Shown here in pieces: positions 34,070 to 45,102 of a DNA stretch of 64,000 nt. A program made the position numbers and the translations under genes. The DNA is from Corbicula japonica (lineage: Eukaryota > Mollusca > Bivalvia > Venerida > Cyrenidae). Under the pieces are notes generated by a model. It saw only the letters and a program-made list of their open reading frames with translations. It did not search any database and was not told the DNA's origin. Within the stretch, counting starts at the first letter, position 1. Each line of letters starts with the position of its first letter. Where the stretch lies: the NCBI GenBank assembly GCA_038501625.1, contig JAZAYU010000034.1:1054001-1118000 (forward strand), in the 5' to 3' direction.

Positions 34070-34735
34070 TTATGGAAGCATATTTGCGCCACAACTTAAC
34101 CATATAAATTAACGTGAAAATAATGGAGGGTTTCGCAAAAAAGGTGTTTTTTTCGCGAAAACAGATAAATTACACACGAAAGAAATTAACACGAATTTAT
34201 TCCTGATAATGCTCTAAATTGCCTCAATATAAAGAAATAGTATCCTTGAAAATAATGGAGGATTTCACGAAAGCAGATTTTTTTTCTCGAAAACAGATAA
34301 CTTTATTTTCGCGAAAACATCCATAATTTTCACGTTATTTTATGTGGTTAAGTTGTGGCACAAATATGCTTCCATAATTTTTAGATAACTGGCATTTTTC
34401 GTGATATTGTTACGCTTTCATGAAAAGTTATCTGTTTTTCGTGAAATCTTCCATTATTTTCATGCAAAAATATCTTTCGTGAAATTTTTAAGGTTTCGTG
34501 AAAAGTTATGTGTTTTCGTGAAATCCTCCATTATTTACATGAAAACTTTATCTTTATGTTGTGGCAGTTTAGAGTACTAACAGAAATAAATTCGTGTTAA
34601 CATAACTTTTTTTAATCGTGAAAATATGGATGTTTTCGTGAAAAAAACACTTTTCTTTGCGAAATCCTCCATTATTTTCACGTTATTTTATGTGGTTAAG
34701 TTGTGGCACAAATATGCTTCCATAATATACTACTG
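34070..34735. mobile_element. DNA element with ~60-bp inverted ends, 666 bp
   Basis: Left TTATGGAAGCATATTTGCGC and right GTGGCACAAATATGCTTCCA (then TAA) are ends of a ~60-base inverted repeat with few mismatches. The 5 bases TATAC flank both sides (34065-34069 and 34736-34740). An extra copy of the right end lies inside at 34328-34379. The interior is made of repeated CGTGAAAATAATGGAGGATT-like phrases in both directions. Confidence 0.75.
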
Positions 34736-35249
34736 GCTGCAAATAAAGTTTCCACTTTTACCATTTGCATTGATGTATTGAAACTTTTCTGTATCGCAAA
34801 ATAGCACTAGTACATTCTTGCAATTTTGGGTAACTCGCTGTCTGCTGAATTTACTTAACAATTGAAAGTTTCCAATGTTTTAAGACAAAATCTGGCGTTT
34901 ATTTTCTCAACCTTTGAAAATTAAAAAAAATCAACAAAATGGAAACCAGGTAACTTGAAATTGACAGAATGGTGGCAACATAGTAATTGTTTCAAATTTC
35001 ATCATAAGTAAAACTTGAAATTCCTATAAAGCCATTCAAATTTAATCAGATAGAAATAAGACAAATACAAAATAATTACCGTAAGACAGCAACTACGCGA
35101 AAGGTCTGCTGTCAATATCCACTACGGGTAGGGTTCTCAATTTGGTACCGGATCATCTTTAACTTGATAGATGAGGTCACTTCGAGTCTACGTTCATTAT
35201 CCATCTAAGGAAGGAGACCATTTTCTTACTGAATCGAGAAACAAAAAAT

Positions 35250-35612
35250 GGCGGCTTTTCAGTTTTAAAATCCGGAAGCAAGCAATCTGGATGAAAGTCA
35301 TATTGGGGCGCGCCACGGGAAAAGGTACCTTCGGTCATATTTTGTGACATTTTAATTGTTACTATATATAGAAAGAACTTACAACTCTCCTTAGTTTCTC
35401 ATAACTAGACTGTGCTTCTCTTACACATTTTGACAATAAAATTATATGTTTAACGCGAAATGCATAATAATTGATGTCGTCTGTTCGACTTAATGACGTC
35501 ATTTCAATGATTAACGTCAACTGTCCGAATGTACTTTTTCCCGTGACGCGCCCCATATTGTCTAGTCAGATTTTGCAAACCGGAAGACAAGGTCTCAAAG
35601 TTCCTTGGTATA
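35250..35612. repeat. Inverted repeat with GC-rich arms
   Basis: Left arm includes CATATTGGGGCGCGCCACGG then GAAAAGGTACCTTCGG (35298-35336); the right arm reads CCGAATGTACTTTTTCCCGT then GACGCGCCCCATATTG (35525-35560). About 190 bases separate them, with a TGACGTCA site at 35494-35501. Confidence 0.72.
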
Positions 35613-35640
35613 GCGTTTTGCTCATGCGCAATACCGTAAT

Positions 35641-35696
35641 CGGAATCGACACGATTTCGGCGCGCTTCGCGCGTCGAAATCGTAGGGTCGATTCCG
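35641..35696. repeat. CpG-rich hairpin
   Basis: CGGAATCGAC-ACGATTTCG-G-CGCGC pairs with GCGCG-T-CGAAATCGT-AGG-GTCGATTCCG around a 2-base tip; one mismatch and a 3-base bulge. Confidence 0.8.
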
Positions 35697-35770
35697 TATA
35701 AAGACTTGTAATACAAGGACAGACATTACATTTAACACACTACCAAAATGAATGAGAAAATGCATACTAT

Positions 35771-36017
35771 ACTGAACCAAAAAAGAAACGTTCGCCAAGT
35801 TTGATTGTAGATAGGTTAGTACAGTTTCAATCCTTTTGGCTGAAAGCTTATATTTTTGTAAAATAATGTATTGTGGTTCTTTTAAAATCGTCATTTTGGA
35901 GGAAAGGATCAGATTGATTGTTGAATTTTAAATTAAAATAAGGTAGGGTCGCTTCTAAAGTTAACAATCAGTAGCGTGTGTGACCGCCGTGTGCGAAAGT
36001 TTCTTTTTTGGTTCAGT
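35771..36017. mobile_element. Tc1/mariner-like MITE, 247 bp
   Basis: Left end ACTGAACCAAAAAAGAAACG and right end TTTCTTTTTTGGTTCAGT give a 25-bp inverted repeat (to TTCGC) with a single mismatch, flanked by TA-rich sequence. Its ends resemble those of the 21.46-kb element (ACT.AAC.AAAAA-AGAAAC) but the interiors differ. No coding capacity. Confidence 0.8.
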
Positions 36018-36049
36018 ATATATATGCATCATAAACAAAAGCGAAATAG

Positions 36050-36250
36050 AAAAAGTGAAATATGCCATATCAGGAATAGCCACATAAAGAAAACTTCCCA
36101 CACAGCCAAATATATATAGTGGAAAAGTTAGCATGGATTTATACTATGCTAAATTTCAAAAGGGACGTCGCAAGCAATTAAGAAATAAGTAACCGCCAAT
36201 TTGCCGCTGAGCGTTTAAACCAGATTCTATGGGTGCACCAGCCTGCACTA
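36050..36250 (-). repeat. Family D dispersed repeat, directly right of the 35.77-kb MITE
   Basis: GTGAAATATGCCATATCAGG, AATAGCCACATAAAG, CTAAATTTCAAAAGGGACGT, AAACCAGATTCTATGGGTGC. Confidence 0.65.
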
Positions 36251-37067
36251 TGCGGATGAGGATGTTTGATATTTGCGTGAGGTTGTTAAAGCTTGGGGCG
36301 GTTTACGCCACCTTCAGTGGCAAATTGGCAAATATGTTTCATCAGTGAATCAGTGCCAGTTCCGAGATGGTAACACACGTGGTATCACGGGTTTAGCGAC
36401 TAGTAATATTTTTGAAATCTCTCCATTATATGAATGTGGCTTCTCCTGATACGTGTATTTCATTTAGATTATTGTAAAAAGGACAATAGCAATGTTAGGG
36501 TCAATGTTGGACCATTCTGGCTAAATAACTGTCCGCCCGTAACTGATTATTCGTAGAAAATAAATATATATTTCCAAGGATTAATACACAGTACACAACA
36601 CACGCGCTACTTGTGTGCAAAAATCAAATCCAATCTGTTAAAAGTTTAAACTTAAAACAATAACTAATTTCCCGATAATTTCATGATTGGAAACATGATG
36701 GAGCAATAAAAAATGCCTCTTCATTTTTCAATTACAAAGTAATGCTCGTTTAAATATTTAATAACTTTCTCAGCCTCAAGATGATGAACTGTCATTTTAA
36801 ATGTCGTTTTGAGGATTTGTAATTATGTAACGTCCACTAGTTAACCAGATATGTTTCCTGATTTTTGATCCAGCTTGCTTCATACTGCCACAAAACTGTT
36901 ACAGTGTAGTGAAATTTAAGAAATGATATTAAGTCTTGGTCTACCATTGAAGTCTTCTGTGTGTGTGTTTTAATCCATCGGAAGATTTCATATTTTTTCA
37001 TAAATTATTTGTTTTTTAAAAACTGTTAAACAATTTATTTTATTTGTCTGAGATCGGGATTACCATG

Positions 37068-37212
37068 GCTGAAGGATATAAAACTGAGATTGGAAACCAG
37101 TCTCAAATCTCAAGGATCTGATTGGCTGAAATCGCGACTGGTCGCCATTTCAGCCAATCAGATGCTTGAGATTTGAGACTGGTTTCCATGCTCAGCTTTA
37201 TCACCTTGGGCA
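37068..37212. repeat. Family A palindrome, copy 10
   Basis: Full-length; centre TCGCGACTGGTCGCC; both CCAAT boxes intact; right end CTTTATCACCTTGGGCAC. Confidence 0.89.
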
Positions 37213-37284
37213 CAGTAGTTTGTTAAGCATTACCATGATTTCACTTTTAAAGGTTGGGGAGCCAACGTAATTTGAAAATACATG

Positions 37285-37400
37285 TCTATCGAGAATAGCC
37301 ACATTCAGAAATCCATACATTCAAATAGTAGAGAGAAAATGAGAACATCGGTTTGTGGTTTGGTCAATTTCAAATAAGTCAACATAATCAATTAACGAAA
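37285..37400 (-). repeat. Family D fragment
   Basis: CGAGAATAGCCACATTCAGA, GAGAGAAAATGAGAACATCG and TCAATTTCAAATAAGTCAAC; both ends worn. Confidence 0.5.
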
Positions 37401-38684
37401 AGTGAATAATACAATATAAATGTCATTTTTTCATTGCTTCCTAAAGACGCGACAAACTAAGTGAAAACACATAAAGATTTGGGTATTGAATTACATGTCT
37501 TCAATTAAAGATTTATACCCACATTTTAAAATGAAAGAAAAACGTTTTTGAAGGATTTCACAAAATTTAAAGGTAAATACAACTTTTAGTTTTTAAAAAT
37601 TTACAAAGAAGGCGGAATATTGGAAAAAGTTAACTGAACGTGTGTTTATTTTTATATTTTTAGTTTGTATTTTTGTCTGCTACATATTTTTTGAAATATT
37701 TTCTGACTTATTTTATCATATTGTTTATTTTCGTATTTAGCGTTTGTTTTGAATGTCGCCATCTTTATCTTCAGAAATGTATAACATATAACCTCATTTG
37801 TTAAGAATATTATAGTATTATGTCTAAATCGCCATCAAAACAGTTTTGAAACAGTTTGTTGTCGCCATCAAAATCTCAAGTTGGTGTAAGTAATTTTTCA
37901 GATAATTCCAACTTAAATGTTATGTATTCTTAACATTTCTAAAAACCGCATATTGACAGATTCTTTTTGTTAAACTCACAAAGAAAATGAAATCATTCTT
38001 ATGTCTAAATAGAACGGATGAGATTTTAGCGGAAAATCTATATAATGAAAAAAAGTTGATTAACATATTAAATTGTAAAAGATATAATACTTTCATGATC
38101 AACAAACTCGTTCATGCATATTCGATGTGGACATCCGAAGGAACTCAGGATCATTGAGAATGAACGTCCATCATTAAGTTGCTTAAAGCAATTTTTCAGT
38201 TAGCATTTTCAATTTGGCCGTAAACGGAAAATTCATAATAGAGGTATTGATTAGTTTTCACGTTTCCACTTTTATATGATAAAGTGATATCAGACATCGT
38301 TCTCCTCTAGATCACAGCGCGTGCAGATCGCGAGCTGAGGAACGAGCTGTGTTACTGCGATATTTTAATGTTGGCCATACTGTTACTGTAATTAGAGAAA
38401 ATAACTGGAGTATTAAACAAGTAAGTAGCAGTTCATTTAGCTGGACTGTTTTATTGGCACCGTACTATAGTTTTTTCTTTAAAAATTTGCTTTCTGAATA
38501 GAGGCTTATGAGGAACTGTTCTTACATTGTATGACAAAAAAAATCTATATATTTGTTTAATGAGAAAGACTAATTTTGCTCCATGCTCTCAATAATAAGA
38601 GTCTGCACTTATTAGGCACGTAGTAGATATTTATGTTTCATCTTTTATGCATGTGTCATACATTTGCTGCTTCTGCTACTGATT

Positions 38685-38723
<39 letters not shown>

Positions 38724-40977
38724 TATTATTATTATTATTATTATAAGTGGTGGTGATACTTGTGGTGTTGGGTAATAAAATGATTAGACTTATTGTAAGA
38801 TTTGCATTTTACTGAAAAACATTGTTCTTTGAGAAAGGAAACTAAACGATGAGAGTTTATACCAAAGTTCTATAAACAGTACTCGAAAGAAAGGCATAAG
38901 AAATATCGCAAGATATAGTAATAAATATTTTAATATCGCTTTATGGAGATTTAGAAAGACTGTCATTTGTTTTATAGGTTATTATAATTAATTATTAATT
39001 ATTGTTTCACAACGTTTAAGGGTCACCGATTTTATTTTACTTCTGTAAAAGAAAAAAAAATAACGTTCACATTCATTTACTACGACCTTATCCGTAACCG
39101 GTATTTAGACTTTAAATTGGGCATGCATTATTTCCCCTTTTTACTCTTCACTCATCTGCAGACGAGCACATGACTGGTAACGACTTAAACGAGCAACATA
39201 ATTTTGTGTTTCAACCATAGTAGTCTAGATCATCTAGACGTTCTATCATTGATCAGTGTCACACTGCTCTGACGAACGTCTAGAGACATCGCTATATAAA
39301 AAGTCTGACCGACAGGTGGCGCTTTTGTATGGTAAACAAATCCAAATTCAATCGCGATTTCTAATGAAATTTGTTAACAGTGCTTTAACCGTATTTCTCC
39401 CACACTGGGCAAAGTAAAATTTAGTTAATATGATATCGAGCTACAAAATCAGGTATATGGTTTATAAACAAATGACGTTTAAGTACTTGCCTACTCCATT
39501 TTACATAAATGAACGCAAATATCACCGGTTGCCTCATTTCCGGCGTTCGCCTGTTTCCGGCGGCCCTGGAAAAGTTTTACTTATTCTGTCAAATTACGTC
39601 AGATCCGGGTCAGTGCGCTCGCATTTGTTTACGCAGGCAACATCCTACTCAATGAAATTGAAAATAGGTCAAATAGTAGTTTGCAACCTTAAGTTTTGAC
39701 ATGAAATACCCAAGCATATAAAATTTTACCTTGTTTTACTATTCCCAAAAATTCCCGTTGATTGCATTCATTTTTTTTGTAAAATGTCCAAATGTTTACA
39801 GTTTTCAATGGCTTCCCAGCAGAAGTAGGTCACTATGTTTGCAGCGCCACCGCCAAAAAATTTCTATAGTATAGTGTATGGAAAAAATAGCGCGACAGAA
39901 ATTAATGACTTCTTATAGCAAATTCTGAATTGTTTGCTTATTGAATTTTAATTGAATATCATATTTTTGTTACTTTCACATTTTTCTCCTGCATTCTGCA
40001 GTGCAATAATTTTGAAAGGGGTTCTTACAGACATTTTGACCCTGACCAACTTATCAATGCATATTTTGCTGTCAAAGATGAAAAATCTCTTAGTATGAAG
40101 CAGCAAGACCTTTGGGGGTGTAAAGTTCTATATTGCATGACAGATTACTTAGCATATCAATTTGGAGACTTAAAAAATCTGGACCACCACCTCCACTTTT
40201 TTTACAGGAGCAATAAGTACTCCTTGCTCAACACCTCAGGACCATAAATGAAGTATACTATGGATATAGTCATCATGAAACAAAATATTTAGAAAATAAT
40301 TCACTATACCATTGGGACTTATAGACAGGGAGGATCCATTAACTAAAATAATTGCTGTATACTTTTTTAAGTAAAGGACTCAAGTGAAAAGGTCAGAGTC
40401 ACAAGAAGTTGCCATAATATCAACAAGAAGTGCTATTGATAATTAATGGGTTAATTTTTAGTCCTGCTGTAAATAAAAGGGTTTTAATAAGAGTTGATAC
40501 TTTCCTTTGCCTAAATTGTAAAAATAAAAAAAATACTAATAGTCAAAGCCTTTGTTTATATGATCAATTTTCATTAAAACAGTTAAGAACAGCTTAAAAC
40601 GGCTCCCAATGGTTAAAAATGTTTAAAATTACATTTTCTGAAAAAATATTGTTTGTGTCACAGAATTTTTTCTGTGAAGTGTACTATAATGTTTTCCCGC
40701 CGAAAACCGAATTAGAGTAGTTCCCCTTGAAGGAAGTTGCATAGGGCATTCTGGGGAGCATAAATAAAACAAAAAAGAAGGCTAGTGAACTTTCTTTGCT
40801 TTTCTTGATTAGTTTATGAGTTAATTTGTTGATTCTGATGTAAAAAAGAGTTTAACATTGATTAAATTTTATTCATGTTGTGATAAACCCTTAGACTGCC
40901 GGAAACTGGGTGAGCCGGGATATATGGCACGCCGTTGCTGCCTCTTCGTGATTATGATTTTAGACTGTCACATTGTA
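37401..40977. other. AT-rich non-coding stretch
   Basis: Holds the AAT/ATT microsatellite. A moderately CpG-containing segment at 38300-38420 ends with a strong donor-like ACAA|GTAAGT but has no assignable frame. The 89-codon frame at 39430-39699 has no recognisable domain. Confidence 0.55.
38690..38746. repeat. Palindromic AAT/ATT microsatellite
   Basis: A run of about 13 AAT units changes directly into about 8 ATT units, so the whole tract is self-complementary. Confidence 0.9.
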
Positions 40978-41278
40978 TGGGTGGACGTGTGGTCCAGTGG
41001 TAACGCGTTGGTCTACCAATCCGGAGGTCGTGAGTTCGAATCCCGAACACGGCACTGGAAATTTCTGTAGTACATGTCTAGTGTTTCCCACCCAACTAAG
41101 TACTGGTTCACTTCCAGGAAGTAGAATTTCAGTGCGTGTATCGGTGCTATACACCGGGAACGTTAAAGAATCAGAGGGTCTTTTAGAAAAGAGCTATGGT
41201 AGCGCACCCGGATTCCCTGTATCTGTATCTAAAAGCTATCTCTCTATAGTTATCTGCACCTGTCAGATGTAATTATAT
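40978..41278 (+). mobile_element. tRNA-derived SINE
   Basis: The head holds a near-consensus RNA polymerase III A box (TGGTCCAGTGG, 40990-41000) and B box (GTTCGAATCCC, 41034-41044) 33 bases apart, with the tRNA-like run CGCGTTGGTCTACCAATCC between. The acceptor and T stems do not pair properly, so it is not a working tRNA gene. A body of about 230 bases follows (containing ACACCGGGAACGTTAAAGAA and GCACCCGGATTCCCTGTATC), ending in an AT-rich stretch near 41278. I infer a V/Meta-type mollusc SINE without being able to name it. Confidence 0.82.
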
Positions 41279-41951
41279 ATATGTGTGTAAATACTCGGTG
41301 ATGGTGATATATACTTGGTGATATCAAGATTATAATGGTAGGGGTAACATACGTTGAATACAGCGATCTCCTATAATGGCGGTAAAAGTAAGTGTACATA
41401 TACGAAAAACCCTATCCTCTGCTGAAGAGGAGTGCTCCTATGAATAAAGGAGGAAATTACAAAATACATACATACATATGGTATTGCAGTTGTCATTGTA
41501 CGGTGATTGATAAAAAGAGAAGAATATCAAAATCTTCCTTCAAACTTTGCATAAATAAATCTTTTTATGTCTGTTTATTATTGATACGTTTAGAAAAGTT
41601 AGAGCAGTAAAAAAATAGTTTGAAGTGAAAACTATCCCTACATTCTACAGCCAAACACAAAAACAAAGCAAACCTAAACATCAAATTAAATGCCCTCCTT
41701 AGCTTACTTGAACACGCCTTTGGGCGCAATTTAACAGTTTAAAAATGCGTGTCGCCGTAGGATATGTTTTTTCCGATTTCCAGCTGACAGGGCGACAGTC
41801 TAAAAATAATTTTCACAAGACAACAACTGCGTTCAATACTCATGTCCTAATTACAAGCCTCGTTTTGGAGTGTCTGGTTTTTTAATGAACAATGTCTTCA
41901 GACGTACTGATCGCCATTGCGAAATCAGAGCGTCTGAATGATTGAGACTAC

Positions 41952-42316
41952 AACCATAGGCGCTCGGTTGTCATGATCGTCCGACAGCTTGCAACTTTTT
42001 TTCAATATTAATTTTTAGGTCGCTCATCCCATCAAAATCATGTTAGTTTTTCACTATGATAACGATATATTTTATTCCTAAACAAAAATTTCCTCAAATA
42101 ACTTTCTTAATTTTTTACCTACTGATATTAAATAAACACTATATCAGTAGGTAAAAAATTAAGAAAGTTATTTGAGGAAATTTTTGTTTAGGAATAAAAT
42201 ATATTGTTATCATAGTGAAAAACTAACATGATTTTGATGGGATGAGCGACCTAAAAATTAATATTGAAAAAAGTTGCAAGCTGTCGGACGATCATGACAA
42301 CCGAGTGCCTATGGTT
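41952..42316. repeat. Giant hairpin with ~177-base arms
   Basis: Arms 41952-42128 and 42141-42316 are inverted copies with only about three differences around a 12-base loop (TAAATAAACACT). The outer limits are AACCATAGG and CCTATGGTT. No duplication flanks it. The 80-codon frame that starts in the right arm has no recognisable product. Confidence 0.92.
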
Positions 42317-42418
42317 TCAACATCGGTCGAACAAAATAGAAGAGTGCCAACCAAACACTCCCAACTCTTGAAAAAAATCTGTTACGAAAAATTGGCGATC
42401 TTTAACTTTCACTTAAGG

Positions 42419-42559
42419 AATGATTCTTATTTTGGTGCGGTTCATGCAGATTGGACGTGCACGCGAGAGCTGGCAAATCCATAAAGCGCTTTATGGTAAA
42501 TTTGCCAGCTCTCGCGTGCACGTCCAATCTGCATGAACTGCACCAAAATAAGAATCATT
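42419..42559. repeat. Second large hairpin with ~70-base arms and no loop
   Basis: AATGATTCTTATTTTGGTGC...CCATAAAGC meets GCTTTATGG...GCACCAAAATAAGAATCATT at 42487/42488. One arm has three extra bases and there are a couple of substitutions. It lies 102 bases right of the giant hairpin and shares no sequence with it. Confidence 0.92.
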
Positions 42560-43227
42560 ACTTATATTTACATTTTATTCATTTTTTTCTTTAAATAAAC
42601 TTAAGTCGAACGCTTTCAAAAATTAGTATTAAGTGAAAAGGGGGAGTAATACGTGGGAGTTTTCAATAGTAACAGCCATGACGTTACTGACGTCATTACG
42701 GGTCATGCGATTCATGCAAAATGAACCGAATTTTTTTAAACGAAATCAATAGGAATGTAAATATTAACCTGTGAAAGGCTTCCAGTTTCGCCTCTCAGAG
42801 TCTCTGTCAGATCGGAACACATCTAGTTTAGCTGACCCTAACACAAAAGAGCATTGCTTGTGAGAAAATTCATTGGTATCCTAGTCGTGAGTCAAACAAA
42901 TTTCAATTAAAGTGAGTTTAAATTGGGGCTTCCGCCCCCACTCCCCCGTTTTCTCGCTCAAACGCCGCTGGGCTTTTGTGTTTTGAATATCTGGGGTCCG
43001 CTAATTAAAACTTGATTCTACCCTCAGATTCTTTTCAGTGCTGTCGCTACATTTCTTTCTCCCAAAACTACAGTTGAGTGTCAGATTTGTTGATTTTTTT
43101 TTTTGATTTTTATGTATATCTTTTTCAAGACAAAATAGTTATTGATAATTCAAACTTCATATTTGGTAAAAGGGATATTTTGTTAATGATAATGGGCCCC
43201 AAAATGCCCAGGAAAACAGTGCCATGA

Positions 43228-43340
43228 CTGAGGGATCCAGGGCTTTGGTAAAGTTGCTTGAACTTCCTTTTTCCCATCAATATTTAATTTTCATGAGGAT
43301 TTTGGACAGTTTGGAAACCATTGTGTAGATCTTGGTAACT
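43228..43340 (+). mobile_element. Family H fragment
   Basis: GAGGGATCCAGGGCTTTGG followed by CAATATTTAATTTTCATGAG and GGATTTTGGACAG matches the first ~110 bases of the 5070-5434 element; the right end is absent. Confidence 0.6.
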
Positions 43341-43745
43341 ACAGTTTGTCAGCAAGTTCAGGTTATCTTTTTATTTCCTATCCCATGAAAGACACATTTC
43401 AGTAAAACAAATGTAATTGGTTATTAAGTCACAATAAATAGCATTTGAGCTAAACATTGACAAACTTTTATAATTGATTTATTGTTTAATTCTGCTCAAG
43501 CGCAGCATTAACAAAGACTATAGCAGACACTCGTGCGCAAAATTTGGCAACACTTAGGCGGTAAGTGTTTTATCATAGTCTTACCATTGCAACCTAAAGC
43601 TTGTGAATAAATATATGAATTTGTTTTTGTGAGAATTTCTGTTAGGCAAGCCTTTCAACCAATTCCGGATCAGTAAATGTGATCAGCAGGTATTGTAGAT
43701 TCCAGAGTTGGAATTCTTTTCAAATGATCAAATAGGAATTATAAC

Positions 43746-45096
43746 CAGGGCTTTTCATCAGGAAATTGGGAAGAGGCCCTGGCCTTTCAAATTGGGAAAT
43801 TTATGCGCGATAATTGTTCATTTTGGGAAATTTATGCGCGATTATTGTTCATTTTGGGAACACAAAATTTATTGAAATAAGGAGTACAAATTATTATAGA
43901 AATAAGCATTTTTAACATTAGTTTAATTTTTATAGCACTTTATTTTTTTCAGATTTTCACAATTCTATAGTATAGTTTCACAAGCTTCAAAGGTCCATGT
44001 CTCTTTCCTTGGCATCAACAAGTGATACTGATCAAAATTCACTTATTGATAAATTCAAAGATGCCAAGGAAAGAGTCTTCTGTGGAAAAAAACGCCAGAC
44101 TTGGAGGAAGAAACACTAACAGGTACCTCTGTGGTAGAAACGAGTGTGGAACAGTGGCAGACTCTGAGGCAGCAACGTTTGAAATACTAGGGATTTCCTT
44201 GGTAGACGTTGCACCCAATGGATCGAATTTTTGTGTTTTTTTTACTCCCTAGTCAATAACAACTTTTGGTTTTCGTTACGTTTCAGTAATTTGCAGTAAT
44301 ATTTTCTGTTATGAGATTTGTTTCTGCAACCGGAAATAAACACCGATTTATCTCCCCTGAAACGGAATAAAATCCATACTTTCGGAATGTTTGACTGAGT
44401 AAGAGTCTATCGGAACTTAACGGATTAGACTGGTTTTGCAATCTCACTAAAGTCAGATCTAACAAAATGTTAGATCTGATGACAGCCCGCAGATACCGTG
44501 TGTACGTTATAGCGGTTTCCCTGATTACTATTTTTAGAAATTGTCAACACAGGAAGCATGATTTATAACGCTCGCAAAATGATCTGTAGATGTCATTACA
44601 TTAGAAATGAATGTAATACTACACAAGCACATATATCTTCAGTGAAATGTGTCTTACATAGGCTGTCAACACTTCCCATGGTTTTAAATACTATGTCTAC
44701 TTTCACTTTTGCGATTTTGTAGGCGACAATCTGATTGGTTCAAAGGGTTAGTGATAAAAGCACGTTTTAGTTACTCGTCGTCAGATCCTGATAGCGTAGC
44801 GGTTTTCAGGAGATGATTTTAATCAGATTGACTGGTTTTGCATATCACGGGTACCATGCGTTTTTCGGCTATTGTACGACAAAAATGTCGATACCAGACA
44901 AACGCTTCTTTCGGAAATAACAATGTAAACAAATTGATCGATTTTTAAACTACTATAGGGGGAATTTCTAAGATTTTGGGAAATCATGTCTTGCATTTTG
45001 GGAAGAAACTCTGCCACAATTGGGAAAAAACTATATTTTTTCGGATTGGGAAGTGGCCGAATATCGGCCTCTGTTATATAAGGATGAAAAGCCCTG
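43746..45096. mobile_element. DNA element with CAGGGCTTTTCATC ends (family G), 1351 bp
   Basis: Perfect 14-bp inverted ends CAGGGCTTTTCATC / GATGAAAAGCCCTG, flanked on both sides by TATAAC (43740-43745 and 45097-45102). Subterminal regions are rich in TTGGGAA motifs. A 76-codon frame at 44022-44252 (MPRKESSVEKNARLGGRN near its start) has no recognisable domain. Also holds a small hairpin at 44452-44483. Superfamily not assigned. Confidence 0.78.
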
Positions 45097-45102
45097 TATA
45101 AC

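Noticed and set aside
38690..38746. AAT/ATT tract as a terminator or a CRISPR-like array
   Set aside because: It is a simple microsatellite; no spaced repeats, and the genome is eukaryotic.
39225..39295. Short inverted repeat TCTAGACGTTC ... GAACGTCTAGA as an operator or element end
   Set aside because: Only 11 bases per arm, no matching flanking duplication and no related copy in the window.
40978..41055. A tRNA gene
   Set aside because: A and B boxes are present, but the acceptor and T stems do not pair and the sequence continues into a SINE body.
42242..42484. 80-codon frame between the two hairpins (MSDLKINIEK...)
   Set aside because: Starts in one hairpin arm and ends in another; no domain, and the arm sequence is constrained by self-complementarity rather than coding.
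43998..44060. Inverted pair CTCTTTCCTTGGCATC / GATGCCAAGGAAAGAG as a separate element
   Set aside because: It lies inside the family G element and has no duplication of its own; treated as part of that element.
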